A stretch of DNA of 64,000 bases, from NCBI GenBank assembly GCA_004293165.1, contig RDYL01000009.1, positions 62,001 through 126,000 of the forward strand. The letters are read 5' to 3'. The notes beneath the pieces were generated by a model. The model ran no database searches. It was not told where the DNA came from and saw only the letters and a program-made list of their open reading frames with translations. Position 1 is the first letter of the stretch, and each line of letters begins with the position of its first letter. This DNA is from Flavobacteriia bacterium (GTDB lineage: Bacteria; Bacteroidota; Bacteroidia; Flavobacteriales; Flavobacteriaceae). Positions 42,087 to 52,242 of the stretch are shown here, in pieces. A program made the position numbers and the translations under genes.

Positions 42087-42659
42087 ATGTACTTATTCTT
42101 TGACACCGAAACAACAGGATTACCAAGAGATTGGAAAGCTCCTGTTACAGATTTAAATAATTGGCCAAGATTGGTGCAATTAGCTTTTTTACAATTTGAC
42201 AATAATGGAAATAAAATTTCAGAAGGAGATTTCATTATTAAGCCTAGTGGATTTATAATTCCAAAGGAATCTTCAAATATTCATGGAATCACCCATGAAA
42301 AAGCAATGAATGAAGGTGTTGATCTACATAATGTTCTAATTGATTTTCATGCGCTTATTAATAATTCACAAACATTAGTAGCTCACAATATGAGTTTTGA
42401 TGAAAAGATAGTTGGCTCTGAATTTTTAAGAAATGGATTTAACAATACAATACCATCTAAACCAAGAATTTGTACTATGCATAGCACAACAAACTTTTGT
42501 AAAATCGAAGGGTATTATGGCTATAAATGGCCTAAACTATCAGAACTTCATTACAAGTTATTTGGATTTGAATTTGAAGAAGCTCATAATGCAATGATAG
42601 ATATTAATGCTACTGCAAAATGTTTTTGGGAGTTGAAAAGAATAGGCATTATTAATTAA
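42087..42659 (+). CDS. DEDDh 3'-5' exonuclease (DnaQ-like, 190 aa)
   Basis: Exo I: FFDTETTGLPRDW with D and E (about residue 5). Exo II: LVAHNMSFDEKIV with D (about 98). Exo III: EEAHNAMIDINATAKC with His and Asp. All four acidic residues and the His are present, so activity is likely. It lies 16 bp after the hydrolase gene and 29 bp before the SIR2 gene, suggesting it belongs to the SIR2-HerA unit. Confidence 0.85.
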   Translation: MYLFFDTETTGLPRDWKAPVTDLNNWPRLVQLAFLQFDNNGNKISEGDFIIKPSGFIIPKESSNIHGITHEKAMNEGVDLHNVLIDFHALINNSQTLVAHNMSFDEKIVGSEFLRNGFNNTIPSKPRICTMHSTTNFCKIEGYYGYKWPKLSELHYKLFGFEFEEAHNAMIDINATAKCFWELKRIGIIN

Positions 42660-42688
42660 TTTATCAACAACATAAATATATATTAAAT

Positions 42689-43885
42689 ATGTCAAACTTT
42701 CATGATCCAATAAAACATATAAAATTTTTAAGACAAACACTTTCACAAGATAAGAAACCTTTAGGTTTTTTTATTTCGGCAGGCTGCCCTCTTGCGGTAA
42801 ATATGGCAGAAGGCAAATGGCCTTTGATACCTGATGTAGCAAAACTTACAGAATATATAATTAACGAATTAAAGTCGGAAACAGCCGAGAAAAACAATTT
42901 TGATAAGTTGATTGATGAAGTAATCTTATCAAAATTAAAATCAAACAATATTGAAGATATATTAAGCTTTCTCCGAGGATTAAAGGAGGTATCTGTAGGA
43001 AGTTCTGTAAGAGGATTCACAAAAGAAAACTTGGTTGAACTTGAAAAAAACATCTGTAATAAAATTGTTGGAAAGCTTGAAGTAAATCTTCCCGATAAAG
43101 ATACGCCATACCATAAACTAGCTCAATGGATTTCAATTGACAGAGAAAAACCAATTGAGGTATTTACTACAAATTATGATTTGCTTCTTGAAGAAGCGTT
43201 TGAAGATTTATCAATCCCATATTTTGATGGATTTGTAGGTTCACGACAATCTTTTTTTGATTTGCGTGCAGTTGAGGATAATCTGATTCCTAAACATTGG
43301 ACTAGATTATGGAAAATTCACGGTTCTATAAATTGGTTTCAAAAAAAAAACAAAGAAGTTTATAGGTCGAGTTTGACAAAAAGTAATGGTGATTCATATT
43401 TAATATATCCTTCTCACTTGAAATATGAACAAAGTAGAAAAATGCCTTATTTAGCTCTTATTGATCAATTAAATCGATTTATTAGACAACCCAATTCTTT
43501 ATTGATTATCAGTGGATATTCTTTTAATGACCAACATTTAAACGATACTATAATAAGCGCATTAAAAGCTAATCCAAATTCGATGGCTATTGCACTTTTA
43601 TTTGACACTATGACTTATGAAAAAGGGGGAGAAATAGTTGAAAGATATCCAGAAGCAATTAAAACCGCAAAAAGAAACAATCTTGCTCTATGGGCTTACG
43701 ACGAAGCAATTATAGGTACTGCAAGAGGTAAATGGAAGATCCCAGTTGACATCGAAGATGAAGAAAATTTAGCAGAATGTTATGACAAAAAAGACCAACA
43801 ATTAAAATTAGGAGATTTCTCTAAGTTAGGGGATTTTTTGCAAGCACTTATTGGGTATAATCAAACTAAATTAGATGAAAAATAA
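42689..43885 (+). CDS. SIR2-family protein of a SIR2-HerA defence pair (398 aa)
   Basis: SIR2-like NAD-binding motifs: FFISAGCPLAVNM near residue 27, TTNYDLLLEEA near 160, and KIHGSINWF (His) near 210, followed by LLIISGYSFNDQHLND. The Gly-rich first motif is altered relative to sirtuins, as in many defence SIR2 proteins. The next gene, HerA, overlaps by 11 bases. In known SIR2-HerA systems the SIR2 protein depletes NAD+ and works as a complex with HerA. Confidence 0.8.
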   Translation: MSNFHDPIKHIKFLRQTLSQDKKPLGFFISAGCPLAVNMAEGKWPLIPDVAKLTEYIINELKSETAEKNNFDKLIDEVILSKLKSNNIEDILSFLRGLKEVSVGSSVRGFTKENLVELEKNICNKIVGKLEVNLPDKDTPYHKLAQWISIDREKPIEVFTTNYDLLLEEAFEDLSIPYFDGFVGSRQSFFDLRAVEDNLIPKHWTRLWKIHGSINWFQKKNKEVYRSSLTKSNGDSYLIYPSHLKYEQSRKMPYLALIDQLNRFIRQPNSLLIISGYSFNDQHLNDTIISALKANPNSMAIALLFDTMTYEKGGEIVERYPEAIKTAKRNNLALWAYDEAIIGTARGKWKIPVDIEDEENLAECYDKKDQQLKLGDFSKLGDFLQALIGYNQTKLDEK

Positions 43886-45971
43886 TTCTACATATTTAGG
43901 AACAGTTCAAGATGTAACTGGAACAACCATAAGGGTAGCAATGGTTAATGATTCTCTTTCAGGTTTGACTTATGTTAACGGAGATGGTTATCGAATTGGG
44001 CAAATTGGGAGCTTTGTAAAAATACCAATTGGATATAATTATTTATTTGGCATTATTACACAAGTCGGTGCAGGTGCTGTACCTGAAAATCAATTAGAAA
44101 ATCAACCATATGGTAATAGATGGATTACAATTCAATTAGTTGGTGAAGGGCAAAGAGCAGGCGAATTTCAAAGAGGAATTTCCCAATATCCAACAATAAG
44201 TGACGAAGTTCATTTAGTTTCGGAGGAAGATTTAAAAAAAATATACGGACAACCTGACAAGCCATATTTTGTGAATGTTGGGCATATTGCAGGTGCTGAG
44301 TCTATTCCAGCATTAATTGATGTCAACAAATTAATAACAAGACATTCTGCAGTTGTTGGAACAACAGGTTCTGGTAAATCTACAACCGTTGCAAGCTTAT
44401 TAAATGCTTTATCAGATACAGAGAAATATCCGTCTTCTCGAATTTTAGTTTTTGATATTCACGGTGAATATGGTCAGGCATTAAAAGACAAAGCCAATAT
44501 TTATAAGATAAATGCGGATAAAAGCGCAGGAAGTGTTGAAAAAGAATTGTACTTGCCTTTTTGGGCTCTAAGTTTTGAAGAATTGTGTGAAATTAGTTTT
44601 GGCAAATTCAATAATGAAAAAGACCAAAATGCTATTCTCGAGAGAATTTTACAAGAAAAAATCAAAACAATTGAAACATATCCGTGCAAGGGAATTAACA
44701 AAGACACTGTTAATATTGATTCTCCTGTGCCATTTAACTTAAATCAGTTGTGGTATGATTTATATAAAGAAACATTAGGTAGATTTTATAGAGATAGAGA
44801 GGGTTCACAATTAGAGAATCTTGCTTATGAAACGGATGCTAGTGGTAATGAACTAAAAGGAAGTCCTCAAGAAGCAATTCCGCCGATTTTCAAAAAATTA
44901 AATCAAAATAATGCAAATGGTGAAAGGGTTCAACAACTCTCAGATACGGTTTTAAATAGCAGTCAGCAATTACATTCTTTGGGGTCGAAATTAAGAATTC
45001 CAAGATATGACTTTATTTTTAAGCCAGGAATAGAGTGGACTCCCGAAGCAGATGGTAAAACTACTCAAGATTTAGATACCTTAATGAAAGGTTGGATCGG
45101 GAGTGATAAACCGATTACAATATTAGATCTATCAGGTGTTCCAATTACAATTTTAAACACCATCATAGGGGTTTTGCTTAGAATAGTTTATGATGGATTG
45201 TTTTGGTCTAGAGAGCTTTCTCAAGGCGGTAAACAAAGACCACTTTTATTGTTAATGGAAGAGGCTCACAATTATTTAAACTCAGAAGGAAGCGCACTTT
45301 CTATTGTCCAAAAAATAGTAAAAGAAGGTAGAAAATATGGTATTGGAACAATGATAGTAAGCCAAAGGCCATCAGAAATAAATTCTACAATTCTTTCTCA
45401 ATGTGGTACTTTCTTCGCTTTAAGACTTTCAAACTCTACAGACAGAGGTCACATTACGAGTACTGTTTCTGATAACCTTGAAGGTCTTACAAGTATGTTG
45501 CCGATTTTAAAAACAGGTGAAGCAATAATTTTAGGTGAAGCAGTTAAGTTACCTATGAGAACAATTATAAAAGCTCCTTCAAAAGATAGACGACCAGACA
45601 GCCAAGACCCAATTGTTTTTGATGAAATTGAATCTGAAAATTCATTACGACCAGGTGGTTGGGGGAACAAAATGGAAGAAATCCCTAATTATGAAGAAGT
45701 TATAGAGACCTGGAGAGCACAAAACCCAAAAATTGAACGCATAATTAAAATAAAAACAACTATGGAAAGAATACCTGTAAAATCATCAAATATCGATTCA
45801 ATTGGATATGATGAAAACACTTCAACTTTAGAAATTGAATTTTTGAACAATTCAATCTATCAGTATTTTGATGTACCTCAGCATATTTATCAAGGATTAA
45901 TGCAAGCCGATTCCCAAGGTCAATTTTTAGTACAAAACATTAAGGGAGTTTATAGATATTCTAAAGTTTAA
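43875..45971 (+). CDS. HerA-family ATPase with C-terminal KTSC domain (698 aa)
   Basis: HerA/FtsK-like ATPase: the N-terminal HAS-barrel-like part is followed by Walker A VVGTTGSGKSTTVASLL (about residue 160), Walker B-like ILVFDIHGEYG and LLLLMEEAHNY (about 455). The C-terminal ~65 residues (SSNIDSIGYDENTSTLEIEF, FDVPQHIYQGLMQA) match the KTSC domain. SIR2 and HerA together form a known anti-phage complex. The KTSC tail adds a possible nucleic-acid-binding module. Confidence 0.88.
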   Translation: MKNNSTYLGTVQDVTGTTIRVAMVNDSLSGLTYVNGDGYRIGQIGSFVKIPIGYNYLFGIITQVGAGAVPENQLENQPYGNRWITIQLVGEGQRAGEFQRGISQYPTISDEVHLVSEEDLKKIYGQPDKPYFVNVGHIAGAESIPALIDVNKLITRHSAVVGTTGSGKSTTVASLLNALSDTEKYPSSRILVFDIHGEYGQALKDKANIYKINADKSAGSVEKELYLPFWALSFEELCEISFGKFNNEKDQNAILERILQEKIKTIETYPCKGINKDTVNIDSPVPFNLNQLWYDLYKETLGRFYRDREGSQLENLAYETDASGNELKGSPQEAIPPIFKKLNQNNANGERVQQLSDTVLNSSQQLHSLGSKLRIPRYDFIFKPGIEWTPEADGKTTQDLDTLMKGWIGSDKPITILDLSGVPITILNTIIGVLLRIVYDGLFWSRELSQGGKQRPLLLLMEEAHNYLNSEGSALSIVQKIVKEGRKYGIGTMIVSQRPSEINSTILSQCGTFFALRLSNSTDRGHITSTVSDNLEGLTSMLPILKTGEAIILGEAVKLPMRTIIKAPSKDRRPDSQDPIVFDEIESENSLRPGGWGNKMEEIPNYEEVIETWRAQNPKIERIIKIKTTMERIPVKSSNIDSIGYDENTSTLEIEFLNNSIYQYFDVPQHIYQGLMQADSQGQFLVQNIKGVYRYSKV

Positions 45972-45973
45972 AA

Positions 45974-46999
45974 ATGCTTAAAGTAAACCAACAACTCAAA
46001 CGCATTGAAATCAAAGAATTTGAAATCGAAAACCAAATTGTTTTCAACTACTTTGATAATTTATCAGCTACAGAACGAGACGAAAAATTACTTCGTGCTA
46101 TTTACATTGGTGTATTAGCATTAATGGAAGATCGAATTTCTGCCTTTTTAGCAAAAACAAATAATGAGCTGGGCACAGAGTTAGAAAGTCTGAAAATGAT
46201 TTTCGAAATGAAAAAAGAGTTGTTTTACAAATCAACCATTAAAGGAACGCTAGCCGAAGATGAAATAGCCGATTTCTTAAACAACTATTTTTCAGAAAGA
46301 CGATTAAAAGACAAAGCTTTTTTAACCGGTAACACATCAGGAACTCTTCTAAAAAACAAAACTGGAGACATAATTTGCGAAGTAAATGGCTCACCCGATT
46401 TAAAAATTGCTATCGAATGTAAGTTTGACAAAAGCATTCGTTTTGGAGAAATTGAAAACAAAGAAATCTTTACTCGTAAAACAGATTCAGCCTGGAGTCA
46501 ATTGATTGAAGCGCAAGCCAACAGAAATTCAAAAGTGAGTATCATTGTTTTTGATATTTCATTAGTAGACAATTCCATTCTCAAAAACTTTGACAATGTG
46601 GGATACATTCCTGAAGTGGGGTTTGTAGCAATTATCAATTCACAAAAAGGAGATTATTCCAACCTAGCCATTGCCTATATGTTAGCTCGTGACATTGCAA
46701 CAAATGCCAAAGAAATAGAATTGGATAAACATGTTTTAGCAATGATTGTAAATAGAATAATCAAAGACATAAACGAGATTCTTTTAGTAAAATCATTAGT
46801 TTTAAATAACATCGAAAACAACAAAGCCATTCTAAAGCAGTTAGATAAATCAATGTTGTTAATGGAATTTAATCAAGAGTACCTAAAACGTTTCTTAACT
46901 CAAGGAACACTTACTAAAAAGGATCTACTTGACTTTTATATGGGCGAAGACATTAAAGATAAATTTAAGTTAATTGAGAAAGAGATAAACGAAATATAA
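45974..46999 (+). CDS. Nuclease-like partner of the HerA system (341 aa)
   Basis: Helical N-terminal ~95 residues, then a PD-(D/E)XK-like core: GTLAEDEIADFL, GDIICEVNGSPD and IAIECKFDKSIRF (E-x-K). It starts 2 bp after the HerA stop. It may be an extra nuclease of the SIR2-HerA unit. The fold is a prediction from pattern. Confidence 0.6.
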   Translation: MLKVNQQLKRIEIKEFEIENQIVFNYFDNLSATERDEKLLRAIYIGVLALMEDRISAFLAKTNNELGTELESLKMIFEMKKELFYKSTIKGTLAEDEIADFLNNYFSERRLKDKAFLTGNTSGTLLKNKTGDIICEVNGSPDLKIAIECKFDKSIRFGEIENKEIFTRKTDSAWSQLIEAQANRNSKVSIIVFDISLVDNSILKNFDNVGYIPEVGFVAIINSQKGDYSNLAIAYMLARDIATNAKEIELDKHVLAMIVNRIIKDINEILLVKSLVLNNIENNKAILKQLDKSMLLMEFNQEYLKRFLTQGTLTKKDLLDFYMGEDIKDKFKLIEKEINEI

Positions 47000-47066
47000 T
47001 TCAATCAACTAATTGGTCTTTTAAACCTGAGATATAGAGCAATTTCCATCACTTGATAAAAATAAA

Positions 47067-47085
47067 AAAGTTCGCTAGTGAACTT
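47067..47085 (+). terminator. Possible terminator after the HerA unit
   Basis: AAGTTCGCTAGTGAACTT is a perfect dyad, with few following T. It lies 68 bp after the stop of the 341-residue gene. Confidence 0.45.
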
Positions 47086-47127
47086 CTTAAACTTTAGCAG
47101 AGAGTTGGTTTAAAATTAAATAATATT

Positions 47128-48423
47128 ATGATAATGAACTCATTTTTTAAATTTCATCCTATTGGACAAGGAGGATTTTATACAGGCTGTTTAGATTTAT
47201 ATGGTAGAAATCATTCGCAGTTTAACTTTGTTTATGATTGCGGAACATTAAGTGAAAGAAATAATTTAAATTTCGCAATAGAAAGTTACAAAAATAGAAT
47301 ATGTAATAAGACAATTGATGTTCTATTTATATCTCATTTAGATGATGACCATGTTAATGGAATTAAGGAATTATTAAAAGACATTATATGTAATGATGTA
47401 TACATGCCATATTTATCACCATTCGAAAGGCTTATTGTATCTATCAGACATAAACCAAAAGACACTAACAATTTTGATAACTTTATTAATTTTATTAAAA
47501 GTCCTCACGATTATCTTTTTGATGATAAAAGCGAAGTAAGAAAAATAACTTACATAAAAGGAAATTCTGATAATAAAGTGCTAGATGATAAAAACCCAAA
47601 AGAAAAGCCAGATGATGAAAATTTAAATTATGAATTTACAGATTCATTAGAACTTTTGTCTACCGAAGAATTTAATGCTGAAATGGTATCATTAGCTCAA
47701 GATTCGAAAGTTGTATTTAAAAAAGCAAATGGAAAACTTAAAATTGGGAATATTTGGGAATTCTATTTATATAATGAACCCGCAAGCGAAGTACAAATTT
47801 CTCAATTTATTAGCTCAATTCAAGAGATATATGGAATCACTATTGACAAAAAATTATCTCAATCTGATTTAATGACAATATTAGATAATAAGGATAAACT
47901 AAAAGTACTTAGAGATAAATTTAAAGAAATATTTAAAGATTTAAATAAAACTGGATTAGTAGTTCAACACAAACCTTTATCATACAGATATGGAAAACTT
48001 TTTAAAGAAAATCAATTAATCCGTAATGAAATACTGCATTCTTTTAATTTCTTTTTAAGAAGATTTAGAGACTACATTTATACACACAGAAATAGAACTA
48101 ATAACTGGGGTGTAACATTATTAACAGGTGATATTGGATTAAATCAAATAGAAAACTCATTATACATAAAAAACAATTTGAGATATGTTAAAGTTTTTCA
48201 GATACCTCATCATGGATCAAAAACGGGTTGGGACAATAATTTTCTTAAACGGTTAAATAATAAAGGTTTAACCTCTTCAATTATTAACTTTGGTTATGGT
48301 AACACTTATGGTCACCCTAAACCAAATGTATTAAGAGATTTAGTTAATGACAATCATGATATTAGATTTTGTAATCAATTTGAACACTTTGAATATAAAA
48401 TAGTCTTATATTTTAATTATTGA
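47128..48423 (+). CDS. MBL-fold metallo-hydrolase (431 aa)
   Basis: Metallo-beta-lactamase fold: FISHLDDDHVNGI carries HxDDDH-type metal ligands (about residue 70), LTGDIGLN (about 330) and FQIPHHGSKTGW (about 355), then YGNTYGHPKP. The layout resembles the ComEC-type MBL domain but without membrane parts, so it is a cytosolic nuclease or phosphodiesterase. MBL proteins of this shape occur in several defence loci. It is separated by a spacer from both neighbours. Confidence 0.75.
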   Translation: MIMNSFFKFHPIGQGGFYTGCLDLYGRNHSQFNFVYDCGTLSERNNLNFAIESYKNRICNKTIDVLFISHLDDDHVNGIKELLKDIICNDVYMPYLSPFERLIVSIRHKPKDTNNFDNFINFIKSPHDYLFDDKSEVRKITYIKGNSDNKVLDDKNPKEKPDDENLNYEFTDSLELLSTEEFNAEMVSLAQDSKVVFKKANGKLKIGNIWEFYLYNEPASEVQISQFISSIQEIYGITIDKKLSQSDLMTILDNKDKLKVLRDKFKEIFKDLNKTGLVVQHKPLSYRYGKLFKENQLIRNEILHSFNFFLRRFRDYIYTHRNRTNNWGVTLLTGDIGLNQIENSLYIKNNLRYVKVFQIPHHGSKTGWDNNFLKRLNNKGLTSSIINFGYGNTYGHPKPNVLRDLVNDNHDIRFCNQFEHFEYKIVLYFNY

Positions 48424-48537
48424 AAATCTAAAATCAAAACAACGCAATAAAAGGTAGGTAGATCGGGTGGGTTGTAAAATTGCACACAATAAAATATTTT
48501 TTAATTTAAAGTATTGATAATTAATTATTTAATCTAT

Positions 48538-48741
48538 AATTGTGAGTTTTATTTATAAAAAAAAATTAGATAAGTGGGTGGAAAATAATATTAATAGACT
48601 TAGTGAGTAAAAAAATAATTATGTTTTATATCTAAATTGTGAGTTTTAATCTCACATATTGCATACGTAAAGTAATTTTTATAAAAAAAACAAAAAATAT
48701 AATATTATATTTTGTATCATTGTAGTGAGTTTAATTCTCTC
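48538..48741 (+). promoter_or_regulatory. Operator-like repeats upstream of abiEi
   Basis: AATTGTGAGTTTTA occurs exactly at 48538-48551 and 48635-48648. The second is part of the dyad GTGAGTTTTAATCTCAC (48639-48655), and a related GTGAGTTTAATTCTCTC lies at 48725-48741 next to the abiEi start. AbiEi is known to repress its own promoter through inverted repeats. The rest of 48424-48750 has no gene. Confidence 0.55.
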
Positions 48742-48750
48742 AAATCGACT

Positions 48751-49572
48751 ATGAAACATAAAAATACTTCAACACAATCTAATGAAATTCTTTCTTATTT
48801 TAATAGTAGGAACAAAGTTTGTTTTGAATACAAGGATGCTTTAAAAGTGTTGCCTAACTCTAGAGAAAATACAGTTAGACGCCTACTTAGCGATATGACT
48901 TCAAGAGGCTTACTAATGCGAATAAAAGACGGTGTGTATTACATTATCCCTTACGAAGAAAATGCAGAAACCTTTATGCCCGATTGGCATATATTGGTAA
49001 AGTATTTAGTAAAAGATGCCAAGCATTACATAGGGTATTATTCTGCATTACAAATCCATAATCTAATAACACAACCATCATTAAAAGAACAAATTGTGGT
49101 GGCAAAACAAATCAGGCCTTCTGAAATAAAAATCAAAGACATCACTTTTCAATTTATCTATCATAACGAAAGTCACTTTTTTGGAGAAAAGAAAACATGG
49201 ATTGATAATTTCAATAAAGTAAGCTGTTCAGATATAGAAAAAACAATAATAGATTGCCTTTTCAAACCGGATTACGCAGGAGGAATTGTAGAGGTAGCAA
49301 GAGCCATATACAGCACAAAAGAGAAATTAGATTATAAGAAGCTTTTAGAATACACCATAAAATTCGATTCTCAGGCAGTGGTAAAAAGACTAGGGTATAT
49401 TTTAGAACTCTTTGAAATAGAAACAGAAATAATCCAAGAATTACAAAAACTAAAAACCGCTTCCTATGTAGTTTTAGATACCGAATTACCTAAGACTGGT
49501 AAAAGAAATAGCCGTTGGAGTATCCAGCAAAATTTAGATACAGAAACCATTAAATCAGCCATGTTCACATGA
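48751..49572 (+). CDS. abiEi: AbiEi antitoxin (winged-helix repressor)
   Basis: I chose the ATG at 48751 (MKHKNTSTQSNEIL) over a TTG at 48712; 273 aa. The N-terminal winged helix reads RENTVRRLLSDMTSRGLLMR and IKDGVYYII. The middle and C-terminal parts match the AbiEi family (HYIGYYSALQIHNL, SDIEKTIIDCLFKP). It is the antitoxin of a type IV pair and a repressor. It overlaps the toxin gene by 4 bases (ATGA). Confidence 0.85.
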   Translation: MKHKNTSTQSNEILSYFNSRNKVCFEYKDALKVLPNSRENTVRRLLSDMTSRGLLMRIKDGVYYIIPYEENAETFMPDWHILVKYLVKDAKHYIGYYSALQIHNLITQPSLKEQIVVAKQIRPSEIKIKDITFQFIYHNESHFFGEKKTWIDNFNKVSCSDIEKTIIDCLFKPDYAGGIVEVARAIYSTKEKLDYKKLLEYTIKFDSQAVVKRLGYILELFEIETEIIQELQKLKTASYVVLDTELPKTGKRNSRWSIQQNLDTETIKSAMFT

Positions 49573-50378
49573 TCAAGCCAGGCGAAATACAAAAGAAAGC
49601 AAACCAAGTTGGAGTTCGCGACCAACAAATCGAGAAAGATTACATTTTATCCTGGATACTTTGGGGTGTAGCAAATCACGAACAGCTTTCAAAAACACTG
49701 GTATTCAAAGGCGGAACCGTATTAAAAAAAGTCTATTTTGAAGACTATCGTTTCTCAGAAGATTTAGATTTTACATTGTTGAATAATGAAATAACAAACG
49801 AACAAATTTTTGATTGGTTCAAAGAAACTTTCGAAGAAATAAAGGAAGAATCCAATATTCCATTAGAAATAATTGATGATAACGAGCATGAAGATGGAGG
49901 CATCAATTTTTATATAGGTTATGTTGGTCCACTGGGTGGCTCTGGTAACAACAAAAAAGTAAAAGTAGATATTTCTAAGAGTGAAAAATTAGAATTTGAA
50001 CCGGTAGTAAAAAATGCTATTGTGGATTATTCAGATTTAGAGGATTATAAACTAGTATGCTATCCTTTAGAAGAACTATTAGTAGAAAAATTACGCTGCA
50101 CCATGCAACGCACACAGCCAAGAGACTACTATGACATATGGTATTTAGTAGAAGTAGAAAAAATGGAGGTTGAATATTTCACAAATGAATTCCGGAACAA
50201 ATGCACAAGTAAAGAATTAAAACCCGAAGATTTTCACAATAAACTAGAACAAAAATTACCACAATACAAAGCACGTTGGAAAAACTCAATGAACGACCAA
50301 ATCAAAGATTTACCCGATTTTGAGCAAGTAGAAAGAGAAGTGAGTAGAAAGATTAAAAATTTTATGATAGTTAAATAA
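49569..50378 (+). CDS. abiEii: AbiEii toxin (nucleotidyltransferase)
   Basis: 269-aa nucleotidyltransferase toxin of an AbiE-type abortive infection system. The key motif is VFKGGTVLKKVYF and RFSEDLDFTLLN (GG and DxD-type residues, about 45-70), followed by KVDISKSEKL and EELLVEKLRCTMQRTQPRDY. AbiEii toxins modify tRNA or other RNAs with nucleotides. Coupled to abiEi. Confidence 0.87.
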   Translation: MIKPGEIQKKANQVGVRDQQIEKDYILSWILWGVANHEQLSKTLVFKGGTVLKKVYFEDYRFSEDLDFTLLNNEITNEQIFDWFKETFEEIKEESNIPLEIIDDNEHEDGGINFYIGYVGPLGGSGNNKKVKVDISKSEKLEFEPVVKNAIVDYSDLEDYKLVCYPLEELLVEKLRCTMQRTQPRDYYDIWYLVEVEKMEVEYFTNEFRNKCTSKELKPEDFHNKLEQKLPQYKARWKNSMNDQIKDLPDFEQVEREVSRKIKNFMIVK

Positions 50379-50432
50379 AAACAACAAGAAACTTTTTATT
50401 AAAGATTTAAAGGTTTTAACAAAATAATTTAA

Positions 50433-52232
50433 ATGAATAATTTCAAAGAAAAAGCAGACCTGATTTGGAAAGTAGCAGACTTATTAAGAGGTGATTACAA
50501 ACAATCAGATTATGGAAAAGTTATATTACCTCTTACAGTTCTAAGAAGATTAGATTGCGTACTAGAGCCTACAAAGCAAAAAGTATTAGACTATTTACCA
50601 AAAATAGAGAAACTAAAAGAAAGTGCAAAAGATATTGCTTTAAACAAAGTAGCAGGCTACAACTTCCATAATAAAAGTCAATATAATTTTGATAAACTAG
50701 TAGCTGAACCAAATGATGTTTCTGTTAATCTTAGAAACTTCATTAATGGATTTTCTACAAGTGCAAGAGAAATAATTGAATACTTCAACTTTGATGACCA
50801 GATAGATAGAATGGATGACCCTAAAGCCGACATTCTTTATCGTGTCATTAAAAAATTTCAAGAAATAGATTTGTCTGATATGGATTCTATGGAAATGGGA
50901 TATGTATTTGAAGAATTGATTAGGAAGTTTGCTGAACAATCAAATGAAACTGCTGGAGAGCATTTTACACCTCGAGAAGTAATTAAATTGATGGTAAATC
51001 TGTTGTTTAACGAAGATAGAACCATTTTAACCCAAGAAGGTATTGTTAAAACGTTGTATGATCCAGCTTGCGGAACAGGTGGTATGCTTTCAATTGGAGA
51101 AACTTATTTAAAAGCATTAAACCCAAAAGCAGAATTAAAAGTTTTTGGACAAGAAATAAATCCTGAGTCCTATGCCATTTGTAAATCAGATATGCTAATC
51201 AAAGGACAAAATCCATCAAATATAAAATTTGGAAATACTTTCACAGTTGATGGCTTAGAATTTGAAAAATTTGATTACATGCTTTCCAATCCTCCATTTG
51301 GTGTAGATTGGAAAAAGGCTCAAAAAATCATTACTACAGAAGCAGAAAAGAAAGGAATGTCTGGTCGTTTTGGAGCTGGATTACCACGTATTAATGATGG
51401 TTCATTATTGTTTTTACAACACATGATGTCTAAGATGAAACCAGATGGAACTAGAATCGCAGTTGTTTTTAATGGTTCTCCTCTCTTCACAGGTGCTGCC
51501 GAAAGTGGTGAAAGTAATATTCGTAGATGGATTATTGAGAATGATTGGTTAGAAGCGGTTGTGGGTTTACCAGACCAGTTATTCTACAACACAGGAATTT
51601 CAACATATATTTGGATAGTAACTAACCATAAAAGTGACGCCAGAAGAGGAAAAATTCAATTGATTAATGCAACTGGTGTTAAAGACGAAGAATTAGTAAA
51701 AGAAGGTAAACTAGAATTCAACAGGTTTTGGAATAAAAAAGACCGTAGTTTAGGTAACAAACGAAAAGAGATTTCCGAAAACGGAAATACAAAAGGCATT
51801 GGTTTCATTACTCAATTGTATGGAAATTTTGAAGAAAATGAATTCAGTAAAATTTATCCAAATGAGTTCTTTGGTTATTCTAGAATAACAATTGAACAAC
51901 CTTTAAAAGAAAATGACAAAATAGTAACAGACCGTTCTGGTAATCCTAAACCAGATCCATCACTAAGAGATTATGAAAACGTGGCTTTTCTAAAAAAAGA
52001 CAGCTCTGGCAATTTGCAACCCCAAGATATTGAAGAATATTTTGAATCCGAAGTAAAACCTCATGTGCCTGATGCTTGGATTGATTTTAATAAAACCAAA
52101 ACCGGATATGAAATAAATTTCACTAAATATTTTTATGAGTTCAAACCATTGAGACCTTTAGCAGATATTAAAGCAGATATTATAGCCTTAGAAGAAAAAA
52201 CATTAGAATCGGAAAAAACAATATTAAACTAA
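50433..52232 (+). CDS. hsdM: Type I restriction-modification methyltransferase (HsdM)
   Basis: 599-aa DNA methyltransferase with an N-terminal helical domain. Motifs are EHFTPREVIKLMVNL, the SAM site DPACGTGGML (about residue 210) and the catalytic NPPF in LSNPPFGVDW (about 287). It needs HsdS for specificity. First gene of an expanded type I operon. Length is normal. Confidence 0.93.
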   Translation: MNNFKEKADLIWKVADLLRGDYKQSDYGKVILPLTVLRRLDCVLEPTKQKVLDYLPKIEKLKESAKDIALNKVAGYNFHNKSQYNFDKLVAEPNDVSVNLRNFINGFSTSAREIIEYFNFDDQIDRMDDPKADILYRVIKKFQEIDLSDMDSMEMGYVFEELIRKFAEQSNETAGEHFTPREVIKLMVNLLFNEDRTILTQEGIVKTLYDPACGTGGMLSIGETYLKALNPKAELKVFGQEINPESYAICKSDMLIKGQNPSNIKFGNTFTVDGLEFEKFDYMLSNPPFGVDWKKAQKIITTEAEKKGMSGRFGAGLPRINDGSLLFLQHMMSKMKPDGTRIAVVFNGSPLFTGAAESGESNIRRWIIENDWLEAVVGLPDQLFYNTGISTYIWIVTNHKSDARRGKIQLINATGVKDEELVKEGKLEFNRFWNKKDRSLGNKRKEISENGNTKGIGFITQLYGNFEENEFSKIYPNEFFGYSRITIEQPLKENDKIVTDRSGNPKPDPSLRDYENVAFLKKDSSGNLQPQDIEEYFESEVKPHVPDAWIDFNKTKTGYEINFTKYFYEFKPLRPLADIKADIIALEEKTLESEKTILN

Positions 52233-52242
52233 AGGAAAGACT

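Noticed and set aside
41782-42156. Plus-strand frame of 124 residues
   Set aside because: It is an alternative frame of the serine-hydrolase gene, Gln/Arg-rich, and runs into the exonuclease gene.
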